The notes under the pieces are model-generated. The model had not been told where the DNA came from, searched no databases, and saw only the letters and a program-made list of their open reading frames with translations. A stretch of DNA of 64,000 nt from Pseudoips prasinana (taxonomy: Eukaryota; Arthropoda; Insecta; Lepidoptera; Nolidae), in NCBI GenBank assembly GCA_951640165.1, contig OX621252.1:4124501-4188500 (forward strand). The letters run 5' to 3'. Of the stretch, positions 19,384-29,361 are shown one piece after another. Positions within the stretch are counted from its first letter, which is position 1; each line of letters opens with the position of its first letter. The translations under genes were made by a program, and so were the position numbers.

Positions 19384-19610
19384 TAATAAAAAAGGTTTTT
19401 ATTCACGTAGACTTTAAAAAGGCGCTTGTAAATGGTTTGGTGGTTTTTGGTGGCTGTAAATAGTCAGAACATGTTCGTAGTAATATAGTTGTATACATTA
19501 TTATTTCTAGTTAGGTACATAGATATTTAGGTACACGGATTGTATGAAAACATTTATAAAATTTATTTTATAATAGCAATGATATTTAGCTAGATTGTAT
19601 TAAGTTAATC
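19384..19610 (-). mobile_element. rep-H
   Basis: Minus-strand copy (GGTTTTTATTCACGTAGACT...GATATTTAGCTAGATTGTAT) with a private GGTTTGGTGGTTTTTGGTGG insertion next to a duplicated TGTAAAT. Confidence 0.65.
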
Positions 19611-20649
19611 TCTGTTTAAAAAAAACAAAATGACACATTCCAAGTCAATAAGTGACACATTTCACATATGCTTAAATATTGAGTCTAGGAGTAATAAATA
19701 CCTGATACCTACTTAGAATATTTCCCATGCTATATGAGAACAGGAAGTATAACGCTAGTCGCTGGGGAATACCGATTGTATTTATTAAATAAAACTTTAA
19801 GAATAAATTTACGTAGGAGGCGCATTGGTTGTTCAAATATATTAAAGTTCCGTGAAACCACAAGAGTGTTTCATGCGGTTAAGCGAAACTTTAAAACGGA
19901 AACATCGACATTTCTAAGTAATAAAGTAAATTACATAATAAATAGAAAATGAATCGTTATTAACTATATTGTGGAAAATTTTACGGATATAAAGTCGGAA
20001 AACGACATAACCGAATCATTAAAAACACTTCGTAACTTTTTTCATAGTACTAAGTTATCTTACTGCTGGCGCCATCTCTGATCGAGTAGCAAAACTAAAT
20101 TACGGAACATTCTATGGTTCTATTCTCAGTATAATTTTGTTGTTCAGTCTATTATTTCGAAATTATTTTAATGTTTAGTGTATGATTAATTATTCTGTCC
20201 GCACCGGACGATTAAATTTATGATTTCTTAGTTTCGAGTTTATATAATTATTGTGATTGTACGCATAATTATAATGTAAATATGTGAAAATATGTACCTA
20301 ATCATAAATTAGAAGCATTTAGGCTGTTTGCATATCACAATGGAATCCAAGACGCTTTTAAAACGAATTAAGTAGATTTTAAGGTGTTTTTGGAATTTAT
20401 GATCCATAATAAAAATAAGTTATTAAATTATGCAAGTGCATAAAATAATATAAATAAAATGTTTACCGGAAAAGGTTAACGTAATTTAATTCTCTCGAAA
20501 TGTTGTGAGAACTAAATACTTGAGAGCCGGCACTAGAAAGTAAATACGATAGAAATACCTATTTATTATTTAAATACGGTAGAAAATATGTTAAAATAGT
20601 TTACTTTCTAATATTTTTTGGGGTTCCTTATTTTCTGCGAATAATATTT
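19611..20649. other. No gene recognised
   Basis: AT-rich DNA. GCTGGCGCCATCTCTG at about 20067 is an isolated GC-rich word. A 72-codon frame at 19734-19952 has no family character. Confidence 0.4.
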
Positions 20650-20920
20650 AATAAATATAATTAACAATTAAATAAATGGCGGGTCATTGCATTATAACGT
20701 GTTGTTAATAAACTTATCACGTCGTCGGTGTAAATGCGAAGTTATACACTGACTGGCCTGAGGTCTAGAGGCTAGTGACCCTGGCTGTTGAGCCACAGGT
20801 CCTAAGTTCGTTCCTCATCGAGGAAAAATCTTTATGTATAGTGTGATTATTTGTTCTGGGTGTAGGTAATTTATCTATAATATGTATGTATTTATAAATT
20901 ATACAACAGCAGTTACATGG
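20650..20920 (+). mobile_element. SINE-C plus shared flank; second arm of a long inverted repeat
   Basis: Flank GGCGGGTCATTGCATTATAA...CACGTCGTCGG then SINE-C (TACACTGACTGGCCTGAGGT...). It matches 17950-18235 in reverse complement. Confidence 0.65.
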
Positions 20921-21125
20921 CGTGTCGGAAACTTGAAATCGACCTTTATTCCAACTCAAGTGTTGTACCTCAGGAAAACACTTAGTGGTAATATTTTTAA
21001 TACTTAATTATTTAGATTTATATTTTTGTGTACAACTTTAGCCAACATATTTTTAAAATTTTATTTAGGTACTGTCTACCAAGAATCCTAAAACTAAACC
21101 ATTGCAAATAAGTGAGAACTTTTAA

Positions 21126-21535
21126 TTGACCGTCTGTTACTATTCCTTATTCTATTTGCAAATTAGCTGTAAGTTTTTTGAGAAACAAAATAAAATATGT
21201 TTATCAGTTGTCGCTCTTCTTATTTATAACTCCTTGCCTAAAGGAATTACTGATCTGCCATATAAAAGATTCTGCTGTGCCTTGCGAAAATGGTTAATCC
21301 AGGACAGTTTTTATACGACCAAAGATTTTTTTAATAAAAGCACATGTAGATTTGGTGCACGCTGATGTTGCATGCTGTTGTTGATGTTTTTCGTACAATT
21401 TCTATGATTATATCTATATATATCTATATAGAATTATTAATTTTATTGATATTTAAATAATTTAGATTTGTAATTGTAATGGATATATGTAATGGAATTG
21501 TAATAAACTTCACTGTACTGTGAATAAATGAAAAA
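21126..21535 (+). pseudogene. C-terminal relic and 3' UTR of a CR1-group retrotransposon
   Basis: The plus frame at 21126-21365 reads ...LLIYNSLPKGITDLPYKRFC and CALRKWLIQDSFYTTKDF. 'YNSLPxxIxxLP...F...L..WL......FY...DF' is a typical CR1/Daphne-type C-terminus. It is followed by an AT-rich 3' UTR with a GTGAATAAATGAAAAAAAA end. The element is 5'-truncated. Upstream in-frame residues are ambiguous. Confidence 0.55.
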
Positions 21536-21659
21536 AAATAGAAAAAATGTAATTTAATGTTTTAAACATAACTTTGCATACCCTCATAGAGGGTGAAATA
21601 TGTCATGTACCTACTTACTACTGTATAATACCTTATGCCTACCGTATTTCATGCAAATA

Positions 21660-21718
21660 AATAATATTATTAGTTTGGGATCCGATGGCAGTATACTAGT
21701 TGTACCAAGATATTTATT
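21660..21718 (+). mobile_element. SINE-C 3' fragment
   Basis: TTTGGGATCCGATGGCAGTA...TTGTACCAAGATATT matches the SINE-C 3' end. Confidence 0.4.
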
Positions 21719-21856
21719 TATTTAAGTTTTCAACTCGTAATGTTATATTAATGGACTTAATGCATTTTTTAAAATTTGTTAATAGATTTACGCATTTTGC
21801 TACTTAATTGGGCTTTATTTGACTTATTCAACTAGTTTAGTTCCCTCGCATCGCTC

Positions 21857-21894
21857 GAAAGCACAAAAGCGCTGGAAAGTGCTTTTGTGCTTTC
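21857..21894. repeat. Perfect 14-bp hairpin
   Basis: GAAAGCACAAAAGC (21857-21870) and its complement (21881-21894) around a 10-base loop, next to the open frame at 21901. Confidence 0.85.
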
Positions 21895-21900
21895 TGAAGT

Positions 21901-22098
21901 ATTTTCGGATCGTTAAGGAACTTTGAGGAGGCAGTCTACGCTCTTGCAATGCAGCAGTATGACTGTGTGCTGGTGTTTCCTCGACTTAAATTGGAAACTG
22001 TCATGCCTATTTTGAAGAGGTGTTCGTTTAGTTTTAAAGCTTACTTCACTGCTCTACCGGACAAGCGTCCTGTTTGTTTAGTATGTAGGTATATCTAA
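21901..22098 (+). other. Coding-like open segment, unidentified
   Basis: 65 codons with balanced composition: ...SLRNFEEAVYALAMQQYDCV, then LVFPRLKLETVMPILKRCSF and SFKAYFTALPDKRPVCLVCR, ending at TAA 22096-22098. A possible splice donor TGTAG|GTATAT lies at about 22089, and a possible acceptor GTTAAG|G at about 21918. An in-frame stop precedes 21895, so a full gene would need an upstream exon. I do not recognise the family. It could be a host exon, a processed gene scrap or transposon coding sequence. Confidence 0.3.
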
Positions 22099-22403
22099 CT
22101 AATTTGTAATAATATAATAAGTTCATATATTTCTCTTCTTAAACTTATTGAATTTAATACCTCTTTTGTATCGACAATTTTTTGAGCGGTTAATTTTCAC
22201 TAAACTCTTGACTACGGCTCAAAAACATACTTTTTGAAGGATTCAGACTTGATTGTCAAATTAATTTATTGCTTGACATAGATTGCACTTGTCAATTTTG
22301 TAAGATAATATACAGATATTTTTATGAACTTAATGTATCAAAATGACATCATTTGATTCCCGACCACGACAGGTCGAATTTTAAACTTAAACAGAAGAAT
22401 GTA
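22099..22403. other. No gene recognised
   Basis: AT-rich unique DNA up to the Helitron copy. Confidence 0.4.
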
Positions 22404-22580
22404 TCACACTAATATTATAAAGCCGAAAGTTTGTAAGTGTGTGAGTGTGTATGTTTGTTACTTCTTCACGGCTAAACGGCTAAAGCGATTTTAATAAAAT
22501 ATAGTATAGCTGACACTCTGGATTAACACATAGGCTAATTTATCATGTTTAACGCGAGTAAAACCGCGGGGCATAGCTAG
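22404..22580 (+). mobile_element. LepHel-1
   Basis: a|TCACACTAATATTATAAAGC ... ACCGCGGGGCATAGCTAG|T, 177 bp, with A and T flanks. TATGTTTGTTACTTCTTCAC and the GACACTCTGGATTAACACAT core are conserved. Confidence 0.75.
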
Positions 22581-22941
22581 TCTATAATAAATTACATAAA
22601 AATATTAATAAAGCAGATTGAATAAATATCTTTATATCGTTTTAATAGGTGTCGTCAATTTTATGTATGTTACATAAAACATGTTTAAACAGAAATGCTT
22701 AGCTATAAATTAAATATTTGTAAGACAAATTATAAACTTTTCTCTAATTTATTGATAATAATAACAGATAAGGTATCAATAAATAAGTGAAAAGTTTATC
22801 TAAATAGGTATATTGACATCTTTACCTAAAGCTTAAGTGTTACTTTGATATAGAATATTACTTTAATTAAGTATTTTATTTCCAAAATTCCTATTATTTA
22901 TTAATAATGATTTCAATAAAATAATATGATTTAGTCGATAT

Positions 22942-23027
22942 ATTTTACTGTGACTTAAAATGCATACAACATGTTGATACAATATTTTACTGTGACTTAA
23001 AATGCATACAACATGTTGATACAATAT
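22942..23027. repeat. 42-bp exact tandem duplication
   Basis: ATTTTACTGTGACTTAAAAT... repeats without difference at 22942 and 22984. Confidence 0.9.
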
Positions 23028-23097
23028 TTTTTAAATAGGATTCCGTTTAATTTATATTTAATTTAAAAATGCGGTTGTTGTGTCAATAGTTTCACAA

Positions 23098-23270
23098 TTG
23101 TCAGCCGCCTAATAGGCCTCAGCTATGGCTTAACGACTGTTGTCTAACGACTCCAACGGTAACCGACTGCTTAACGTGCCCTCCGAAGCACGGATATGCT
23201 CAGAAATAAAACCACTTTAGCGGCAACCCATCTATAGACTTACGGATCAGTAGGAATTACTGGCTGTGAT
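23098..23270 (-). mobile_element. 5S-headed SINE, diverged
   Basis: The complement of AACGTGCCCTCCGAAGCACG and GCAACCCATCTATAGAC (C box region) matches 13700-13760; CAGCCGCCTAATAGGCC is the 3' part. Confidence 0.55.
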
Positions 23271-23344
23271 CATAATTTTGCTGTAAACTATAAGTAAGTA
23301 TTTATCTCTGTTATAGTTGTGGGAAGTTGATTTCTATACGGCAT

Positions 23345-23450
23345 CTAAATATGAACCGACCACCGCTGGGGCAGAAAGTTTCTAGAGAAGTGACCACGAA
23401 GCAGAAGACACAGCGTGGCCCACGAGGTGGAGCCACGGTCTTCATCGAAG
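23345..23450 (+). mobile_element. RTE scrap
   Basis: CCGACCACCGCTGGGGCAGA...GACCACGAAGCAGAAGACAC matches the RTE C-terminal region (41690-41760), with in-frame damage. Confidence 0.5.
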
Positions 23451-23619
23451 GAAACTGCAGATTAAGAACATTGTGGAGATTCTTAGGGATCGTGCATTGT
23501 GGATGTTCAGAAGTGGACTTCTGTCTTCTCGCGAAATAGGAGTTGAATAAGTTTAAGACTTTTCCTCAAATAAGGGTTGGTCACATAATAAAATATATTA
23601 CTAACGTATTTCTGTACGT

Positions 23620-23735
23620 AATGTATTTCTAAACGTATTTCTGTGTCACTTCTAAAAACCCTAGAGGTTTCTGTGTCACTTCTAAAAAAACAAACTTTTG
23701 TTATTTTTGCTCAATAAATCCAAATAAAAAAAAAA
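23620..23735 (+). mobile_element. rep-Q: retroelement 3' end
   Basis: Two direct copies of TTTCTGTGTCACTTCTAAAA lead into TTATTTTTGCTCAATAAATC and an A-rich tail. The same end occurs at 60110-60190. Confidence 0.5.
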
Positions 23736-24735
23736 GGTATGTACTTCGAAGGGTTGATATACTTAGATTTAAAGAATTAGACTGCAGAATAATTCATGTA
23801 ATAAAAATTTACGTAAATTTTACTGAAGTGACGTTAGATTAGGCACTGAGAACCGTTTATGTCAATAGACTAAGAACTTGCTATGACAGTCATTCGATAT
23901 AATTATAAAAATAATTAGTTGTTATGTCGCATTTTAACTTATTATTTTATATGATCTTATATCTTTCTATCTATCTGTGTTCGATTCTTAAAACAAATCT
24001 TTTCTTTTTTTAAATTTAAAAAAATAAAATTTGTTCGGCCCTACCGGCCGCGGCCCACGGTCGAAGCGACTGAATCGACGGCTAAGCTGTAAAGTGGGAT
24101 CATCAAACAATACGTGCCGTATCCAGGATGGCTACAGTTTCTATCTGTCCCTTAACCCTTTCAGCTGTTTATTACCGTTCGACTATTATTATATTTTTAT
24201 AAGCCCACCGGAAAATACTAATTAAATATTTAAGACAGGTAAAACGCAAATATGTAACATCGCAATTGTCTACATTTAAATAAATATACATAAAACTGTT
24301 TAATAAATCCAAAACAACTGAAATAACCACCTAAAATACACAAAAGGAACTCAAATTAGTGTCCAACTCAAAAAAAGAACACAAAGTCGTTCGAAAATCA
24401 AAACTGACAAATGTATACGCAGAAAGCCAACGCTCGTTCACTTCATTATTTTTTTTCTGAACCGTAATTATTAATGGCCAGATTTAGTTCGTTTTTAATT
24501 AAAACTCTTCGCTTAGGCTCGTTGATTCGTTTTAGTTGTTAATAAAATGTTTTGAGGGGAAACCGATGTTTCCGTCGGTATTAGAATATAGAGCTACAGC
24601 AGGTATAATATAAATAATTAAGTGTTTAATCCGTATAGGCCTACCGAATAGTTTGCTGTTTCTAAATTTAAACTTCACAAAAGTTCACCATAGCTAAAAT
24701 TCTATTCATTGTAGATATAATTATATTAGATACCT
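23736..24735. other. No gene recognised; one GC-rich patch
   Basis: 24025-24110 (GGCCCTACCGGCCGCGGCCC...) is GC-rich inside AT-rich DNA and matches nothing else here. Confidence 0.35.
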
Positions 24736-24822
24736 GGTTCGCCTGGTACCCATAGTACAAGCTTGGCTTAGTTTGGGGCTAGGATGATCTGTGTGACATT
24801 GTCCCCAGATATATATGTCCCC
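24736..24822 (+). mobile_element. SINE-A 3' fragment
   Basis: CGCCTGGTACCCATAGTACA...TAGTTTGGGGCTAGGATGAT to GTGTGACATTGTCCCC. Confidence 0.6.
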
Positions 24823-24830
24823 AGTTATAT

Positions 24831-25224
24831 ACTAGCTGTGCCCCGCGGTTGACCCACGTTAAATTTTATAAATTATCACAGCTCCTCCCCCGTAGACAGT
24901 AGCCTGATAATATGTAGCCTATATGTTGATCCGACCTCTTAGTAATATTCATGCAAAATTTGAAGTAAATCCATGCAGTACTAACTGAGTTTAGCCCGGA
25001 CATACATACAGACAAACAGATAAACAGACAAAAATTCTAAAAACTGTATTTTTGGCTTCGATGTCGACTGTAGATCACGCCCCAAGTAGATTTTTAAAAA
25101 ATCATTCAATGTACAGTCGGGTCAACATATAGGCTACATAGGTATTATCACGCTATCACTTGCGGGGGAGAAGCTATCATAATTTATAAAATTTAACGCG
25201 GGTAAAACCGCGGGGCACAGCTAG
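24831..25224. mobile_element. Head-to-head LepHel-2 pair with two 3' termini
   Basis: 24831-25117 is LepHel-2 on the minus strand, starting at the complement of CTAG (24832-24835). 25118-25224 is LepHel-2 on the plus strand, entering at TCGGGTCAACATATAGGCTA and ending CACAGCTAG (25216-25224). The unit therefore has Helitron 3' ends at both sides and no 5' TC end. Confidence 0.65.
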
Positions 25225-25225
25225 T

Positions 25226-25325
25226 GTTAGTATAAGGTTTCATCAAAATCCGGTTCGTAGTTTATGTCCGAATATCCATACATCCATACTGACAAACTTT
25301 CGCATGTATAATTTTAATAGGATTA
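25226..25325 (-). mobile_element. Diverged LepHel-1-like fragment
   Basis: GGTTTCATCAAAATCCGGTT...GACAAACTTTCGCATGTATA is the complement of a Helitron 5' half related to 63222-63393. Confidence 0.4.
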
Positions 25326-25622
25326 TTAAATAGATATTATTTACTCACTAAACCAACATTTTTAAGTCAAAACTTGACAAGTAGCTGCACGAGCCGCAGC
25401 AGTGGCGACTGTCCTATATTCATTGTTTAAACTAACGGCTAAACGGAAAATTACTCAACAAGCTAATAGTGAAATGTCTCGCATTCCACGTTGAAGCCGA
25501 TGTTTGCACAATTACATTAACATTTGTGAAATATAACCTAACCTAGTAGTCAAGATTAAAATAGGGACAAGGTTCCACGCTAAACATTAAATGAAACAAA
25601 ATATCCGCGGCATATCATAAAA

Positions 25623-25675
25623 CGTCATCTAGCACAAACTAAGCAAAGCTTGTTCTGTGAAAACTAGACATTATT
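25623..25675 (-). mobile_element. SINE-A/B 3' scrap
   Basis: ACAAACTAAGCAAAGCTTGT followed by TGTGAAAACTAGAC. Confidence 0.4.
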
Positions 25676-25682
25676 ATCATGA

Positions 25683-25866
25683 CCATGTCAGACAAATTAC
25701 GTCTCTGGACAAAAGCCTCCCCAAAGACTGGGGGATATGCCATAATCGCCACGCTTGGCAGACGGGGTGGCGATCGCAGTTTGTTGGTCATAGTCACAGA
25801 AAAACGCTGCTGCTCGTTCTCAGGTAGGTATCCCCTTGGCCGATTTCTACGCCCCCGAAAAATTCA
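25683..25866 (-). mobile_element. rep-F with RTE-like tail
   Basis: CTGGACAAAAGCCTCCCCAA (tail complement) then GGGGGATATGCCATAATCGC, CGCTTGGCAGACGGGGTGGC and CGCTGCTGCTCGTTCTCAGG. Confidence 0.55.
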
Positions 25867-26227
25867 CTACTAATGAAATTACATTAATATAATAATTACT
25901 AAACCACGCGCTTAGGTAAAATGTTGTCGGTGCAAATGCAACGCACTGAGCCTGTAAACTTATAGTAGGGCCAATTTATAAAGATCACTTTTGACATCTG
26001 TCAGTTACTAGTAAAGTGAATTGTGAAATGACCTTATTTGGTAATTATTACGATAAAGATCAATCGTATTTGAAAAAAAATAAGCAAATGCGCAATTCTA
26101 ACTACGAACAAATAAATAATCTTCTATGCCCGCCGGTTAAGGTTACGTTGTTGAATTTTGGTGAAATGTCAAATGTGATTTATTAAATTTGGCTCTACTT
26201 TAGTTCTGTAATAAAGATTTTTTTATA
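25867..26227. other. No gene recognised
   Basis: AT-rich unique DNA. Confidence 0.4.
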
Positions 26228-26530
26228 AATCAGAGGGCGACAAACGAGCAAGTGGGTCACCTGATGGTAAGTGATCACCGCCGCCCATGGGCACTCGCAA
26301 CACCAGAGGAGTCGCAAGTGCGTTACCGGCCTTTAAAAGTCACCAAACAAGTGTTGCTGACCCTTCCCCCCACCCCAATGAGTTCTGGCGACCTTACTCA
26401 CACTCGGAAATACAACATTAAATTATTCATGTCATTATTAAGGAGTGTCTTCTGTAAGGTGGAGGTAGGTACTTCCCCAGTCGGGCTGCTCTTTGAGTGA
26501 ATGCGCGGTATGCCCTACCTCTATAAACTT
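26228..26530 (+). mobile_element. rep-O, full-length copy
   Basis: Begins after a T-rich run with GAGGGCGACAAACGAGCAAG and ends CGGTATGCCCTACCTCTAT, about 300 bp. Internal landmarks: GATCACCGCCGCCCATGG, TGCTGACCCTTCCCCCCACC and GTAAGGTGGAGGTAGGTACT. No pol III boxes or clear inverted ends are seen, so class stays open. Confidence 0.65.
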
Positions 26531-27119
26531 TAAAAAAATTGCATAAAAAATAACACCGGTAAGGTCTAAAGATGATAACTACCCGTACAGAGCCGGGGCG
26601 GGTCACTAGTGTGAAATAAATTAATTTCCTAACATTCATCATCGCTGTCAAATGTGTTTATCAATTATTGAATAAATAGTCATAAATTAATTGTACTGAA
26701 GCTAGGTTAGTAGGATTACAACGGATTTATTAATTTACTTACATTTCAATTACTTATTTATGACATATTGAATTGGAATTGATGTGTTTTAAAACAATAC
26801 AGAACACGGAGACAATTCTGATATGAAAAGTATCCAGTAAGTGTTTACATAACACCTATATAAGTGTTTGTGTAGTGTAAATTGATACATAACTCAAACT
26901 TTTCGTTAATAATTAATTTATATACGCAATGTACACAAGGTTGTGTACATTTGAATATTGATTTATGTAGTAGGTATTGATACAAATCAATTTAATAAAA
27001 CATTGATATCACAAGAATAATAAATTTGGTAAATGAGTTGGGTGACCGAATTCCGTCGTTCGTTTTACTAATAATTCACGCAAACAAGGTTTATTACGAC
27101 TGCAGAACTTTTTAGGGAA
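26531..27119. other. No gene recognised; small hairpin
   Basis: AATGTACACAA (26928-26938) and its complement (26941-26951) form an 11-bp hairpin with a 2-base loop. Otherwise unique AT-rich DNA. Confidence 0.45.
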
Positions 27120-27482
27120 ATTCGGATATTCTTCAATTGCAAATATAATATATACCAACATCTATCAGATAATTCGGATATTCTTCAATTGCAAATATAA
27201 TATATACCAACATCTATCAGATAATTCGGATATTCTTCAATTGCAAATATAATATATACCAACATCTATCAGATAATTCGGATATTCTTCAATTGCAAAT
27301 ATAATATATACCAACATCTATCAGATAATTCGGATATTCTTCAATTGCAAATATAATATATACCAACATCTATCAGATAATTCGGATATTCTTCAATTGC
27401 AAATATAATATATACCAACATCTATCAGATAATTCGGATATTCTTCAACTGCAAATATAATATATACCAACATCTATCAGAT
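27120..27482. repeat. 52-bp minisatellite, seven units
   Basis: ATTCGGATATTCTTCAATTG...CCAACATCTATCAGATA repeats with exact 52-base spacing from 27120, 27172, 27224, 27276, 27328, 27380 and 27432. The only difference I see is TTCAACTGC for TTCAATTGC in the last unit. Near-identity implies recent amplification. Confidence 0.95.
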
Positions 27483-27552
27483 TCAGGTTCGTGGTAAACT
27501 ATTCTGATTCTAAGGTTGCGGGTTCAATCGTCGCTCAGGACAAATATTATTG

Positions 27553-27690
27553 ATTGGCCTGATGGTTTGGTGGTGAGTGACTCTGACAACTAAGCAGAGG
27601 TCGTGGGTTCGATTTCTACCCGGGACAAATCTTTCTGTGATGAACACAACCATGTGTTCTGCGTCTCGGTGAGAATGTCATCAAAATCGT
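27553..27690 (+). mobile_element. SINE-C, 5' part
   Basis: TTGGCCTGATGGTTTGGTGG (A box region) and GTCGTGGGTTCGATTTCTAC (B box), then ACAAATCTTTCTGTGATGAA. Confidence 0.6.
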
Positions 27691-28429
27691 TGGCTGTAAG
27701 AAAAAAAACAAATAATGTAAAAAAATGTAAAGCCCATAAAGAATATTAGACGTTTTATACGCCATGGTAAAACTTTCCTCAAATCAAGCATTATACACCC
27801 AAATTGGAGCAGATTATAGTTATAGTTACATTTTACGTTATTACAACATTTTATGACAAATATAAACCACGTAATGACTTGATTGATAATATCTAATCTT
27901 GTTTATTATCTATGGCCGCTTTTAAAAGTCGTAAACATTTTTGTAGCTCTTAAAAGTCGTAAGAAAATTGTTTATGGTTTAAAATGTCATTATTATTCTA
28001 AATTTGAGTTTCGAATGTTTATGTTTGCAACGTTGTTGTTTTTAGGAAATTAAAATAATAAATTTGAGTATTTTTTTGTTATTTTTAATTGCTTTGTAGT
28101 TAATTATTATTATGTAAGCAATTATGTTTTTATTACTCGTTAAACAATAATAGTGAGTACGACTATTTTGTTTATGGTATGGTTCACAAAGCTGTAAAAA
28201 TATCTATGTCACAACTTGGGGTTAATTATATAATGCATTTAATTGTATGCAAACGAGTCACATTTAATTAATTCTACGAAGTTTTACTCATGACACTTAA
28301 ATTATTTATATATTTTTTATTATTTTGTTATTGACCATAGAGTAAGTTCCATGTAAAGTTCCATAGGCTCTTTATCTTTATTCTACTAACGAATTATTTT
28401 ATCTTACTACCCTCTTACCTTCCTCTCTA
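27691..28429. other. No gene recognised
   Basis: AT-rich DNA with two copies of CTTTTAAAAGTCGTAA-type words near 27919 and 27945. Confidence 0.4.
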
Positions 28430-28482
28430 TATATAAAATGTATGTTTATAATCGTCGCTCAGGAATCCACAACAGGTGGAGC

Positions 28483-28700
28483 GATTTTGACAATAACTTA
28501 ATACAAGCTAGCTAAATATCATTACTATTATAAAATAAATTTTATAAATGTTTTAACAATCCGTCTACCTAAATATCTATATGTACCTACTAGAAATAAT
28601 TATTTATACTTATCTAACTATATTAGATACTACAAACATGTTCTGTCTATTTACAAGCGCTTTTTTAAAGTCTACGTGAATAAAATCCTTTTTTAAATAT
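28483..28700 (+). mobile_element. rep-H, sense copy
   Basis: ACAATAACTTAATACAAGCT...CAAACATGTTCTGTCTATTT...TCTACGTGAATAAAATCC. It follows a Helitron-like scrap (TGTATGTTTATAATCGTCGC) at 28436-28482. Confidence 0.65.
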
Positions 28701-28821
28701 TAATTGAATTTTTTATTTTATAAAAAATATCAGCCCGTCATATTAGTTTAAAAGCTGATCCTATCAACTTCAGTGTCAATTTTTGATACCGATCGGACTG
28801 GTAGTTTTGTTTTTTTAATAT

Positions 28822-28876
28822 AAATATAATAAAATAATTTCTAATCTATAAGATTAGAAATTATTTTATTATATTT
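28822..28876. repeat. Perfect 26-bp palindrome, 3-base loop
   Basis: Arms 28822-28847 and 28851-28876 (AAATATAATAAAATAATTTC...TAATCT) pair exactly around ATA. Confidence 0.95.
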
Positions 28877-28894
28877 TCGCAACATTTAAATGTT

Positions 28895-28982
28895 TATTTA
28901 TAACGGTGGACGGGATTTTGATAACATTTCAAATGGAGATAGGTTATATGCGGGTAACAACGCGGTGTGCAGCCAGTTTTCA
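28895..28982 (+). mobile_element. Helitron-like 3' scrap
   Basis: GGACGGGATTTTGATAACAT...GCGGGTAACAACGCGGTGTG resembles the Helitron 3' hairpin region but lacks an intact CTAG end (GCAGCCAG). Confidence 0.3.
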
Positions 28983-29029
28983 GATAAAACTCAATTGGAA
29001 AAAGAAGTTAACTTCACACTTACTCATAC

Positions 29030-29042
29030 TATAATACGAAGA
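29030..29042. repeat. Target-site duplication, left
   Basis: TATAATACGAAGA, repeated exactly at 34082-34094, brackets the R1-clade element. Confidence 0.85.
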
Positions 29043-29361
29043 CACTATAACACTTCCCTTCCCGCAACGCTACGGCTCAGTGCGTCGGAGGTTCGCTGTG
29101 AAATAATATTATTTTTCTGCTATTTCGTGATTGTTTTGTGACCTGTGTTTTGTTTCTAGCTTTAGTGTTAGTGCTAAATACTACAATCTGTAAGTTTTTT
29201 AAGTGTTTTAATAAGTAATATCTGGATTTTAGTTCAAATTATCGTTCGGTGAGTAAGTTTAACTTTTTTCTTGTGAGGGTACCGCGTCATAGTCACAGTT
29301 ACTTGTTATCGTGCTAAATTAGTTATCGTGCTGTTTACATTAAAGCGCTTGCTTATTTCGT

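Noticed and set aside
20067..20082. GCTGGCGCCATCTCTG as a CTCF-type insulator site
   Set aside because: A single isolated word with partial consensus match; no supporting context.
27120..27482. Regular repeats reminiscent of a CRISPR array
   Set aside because: Units are contiguous 52-bp copies without unique spacers, in eukaryotic DNA; it is a minisatellite.
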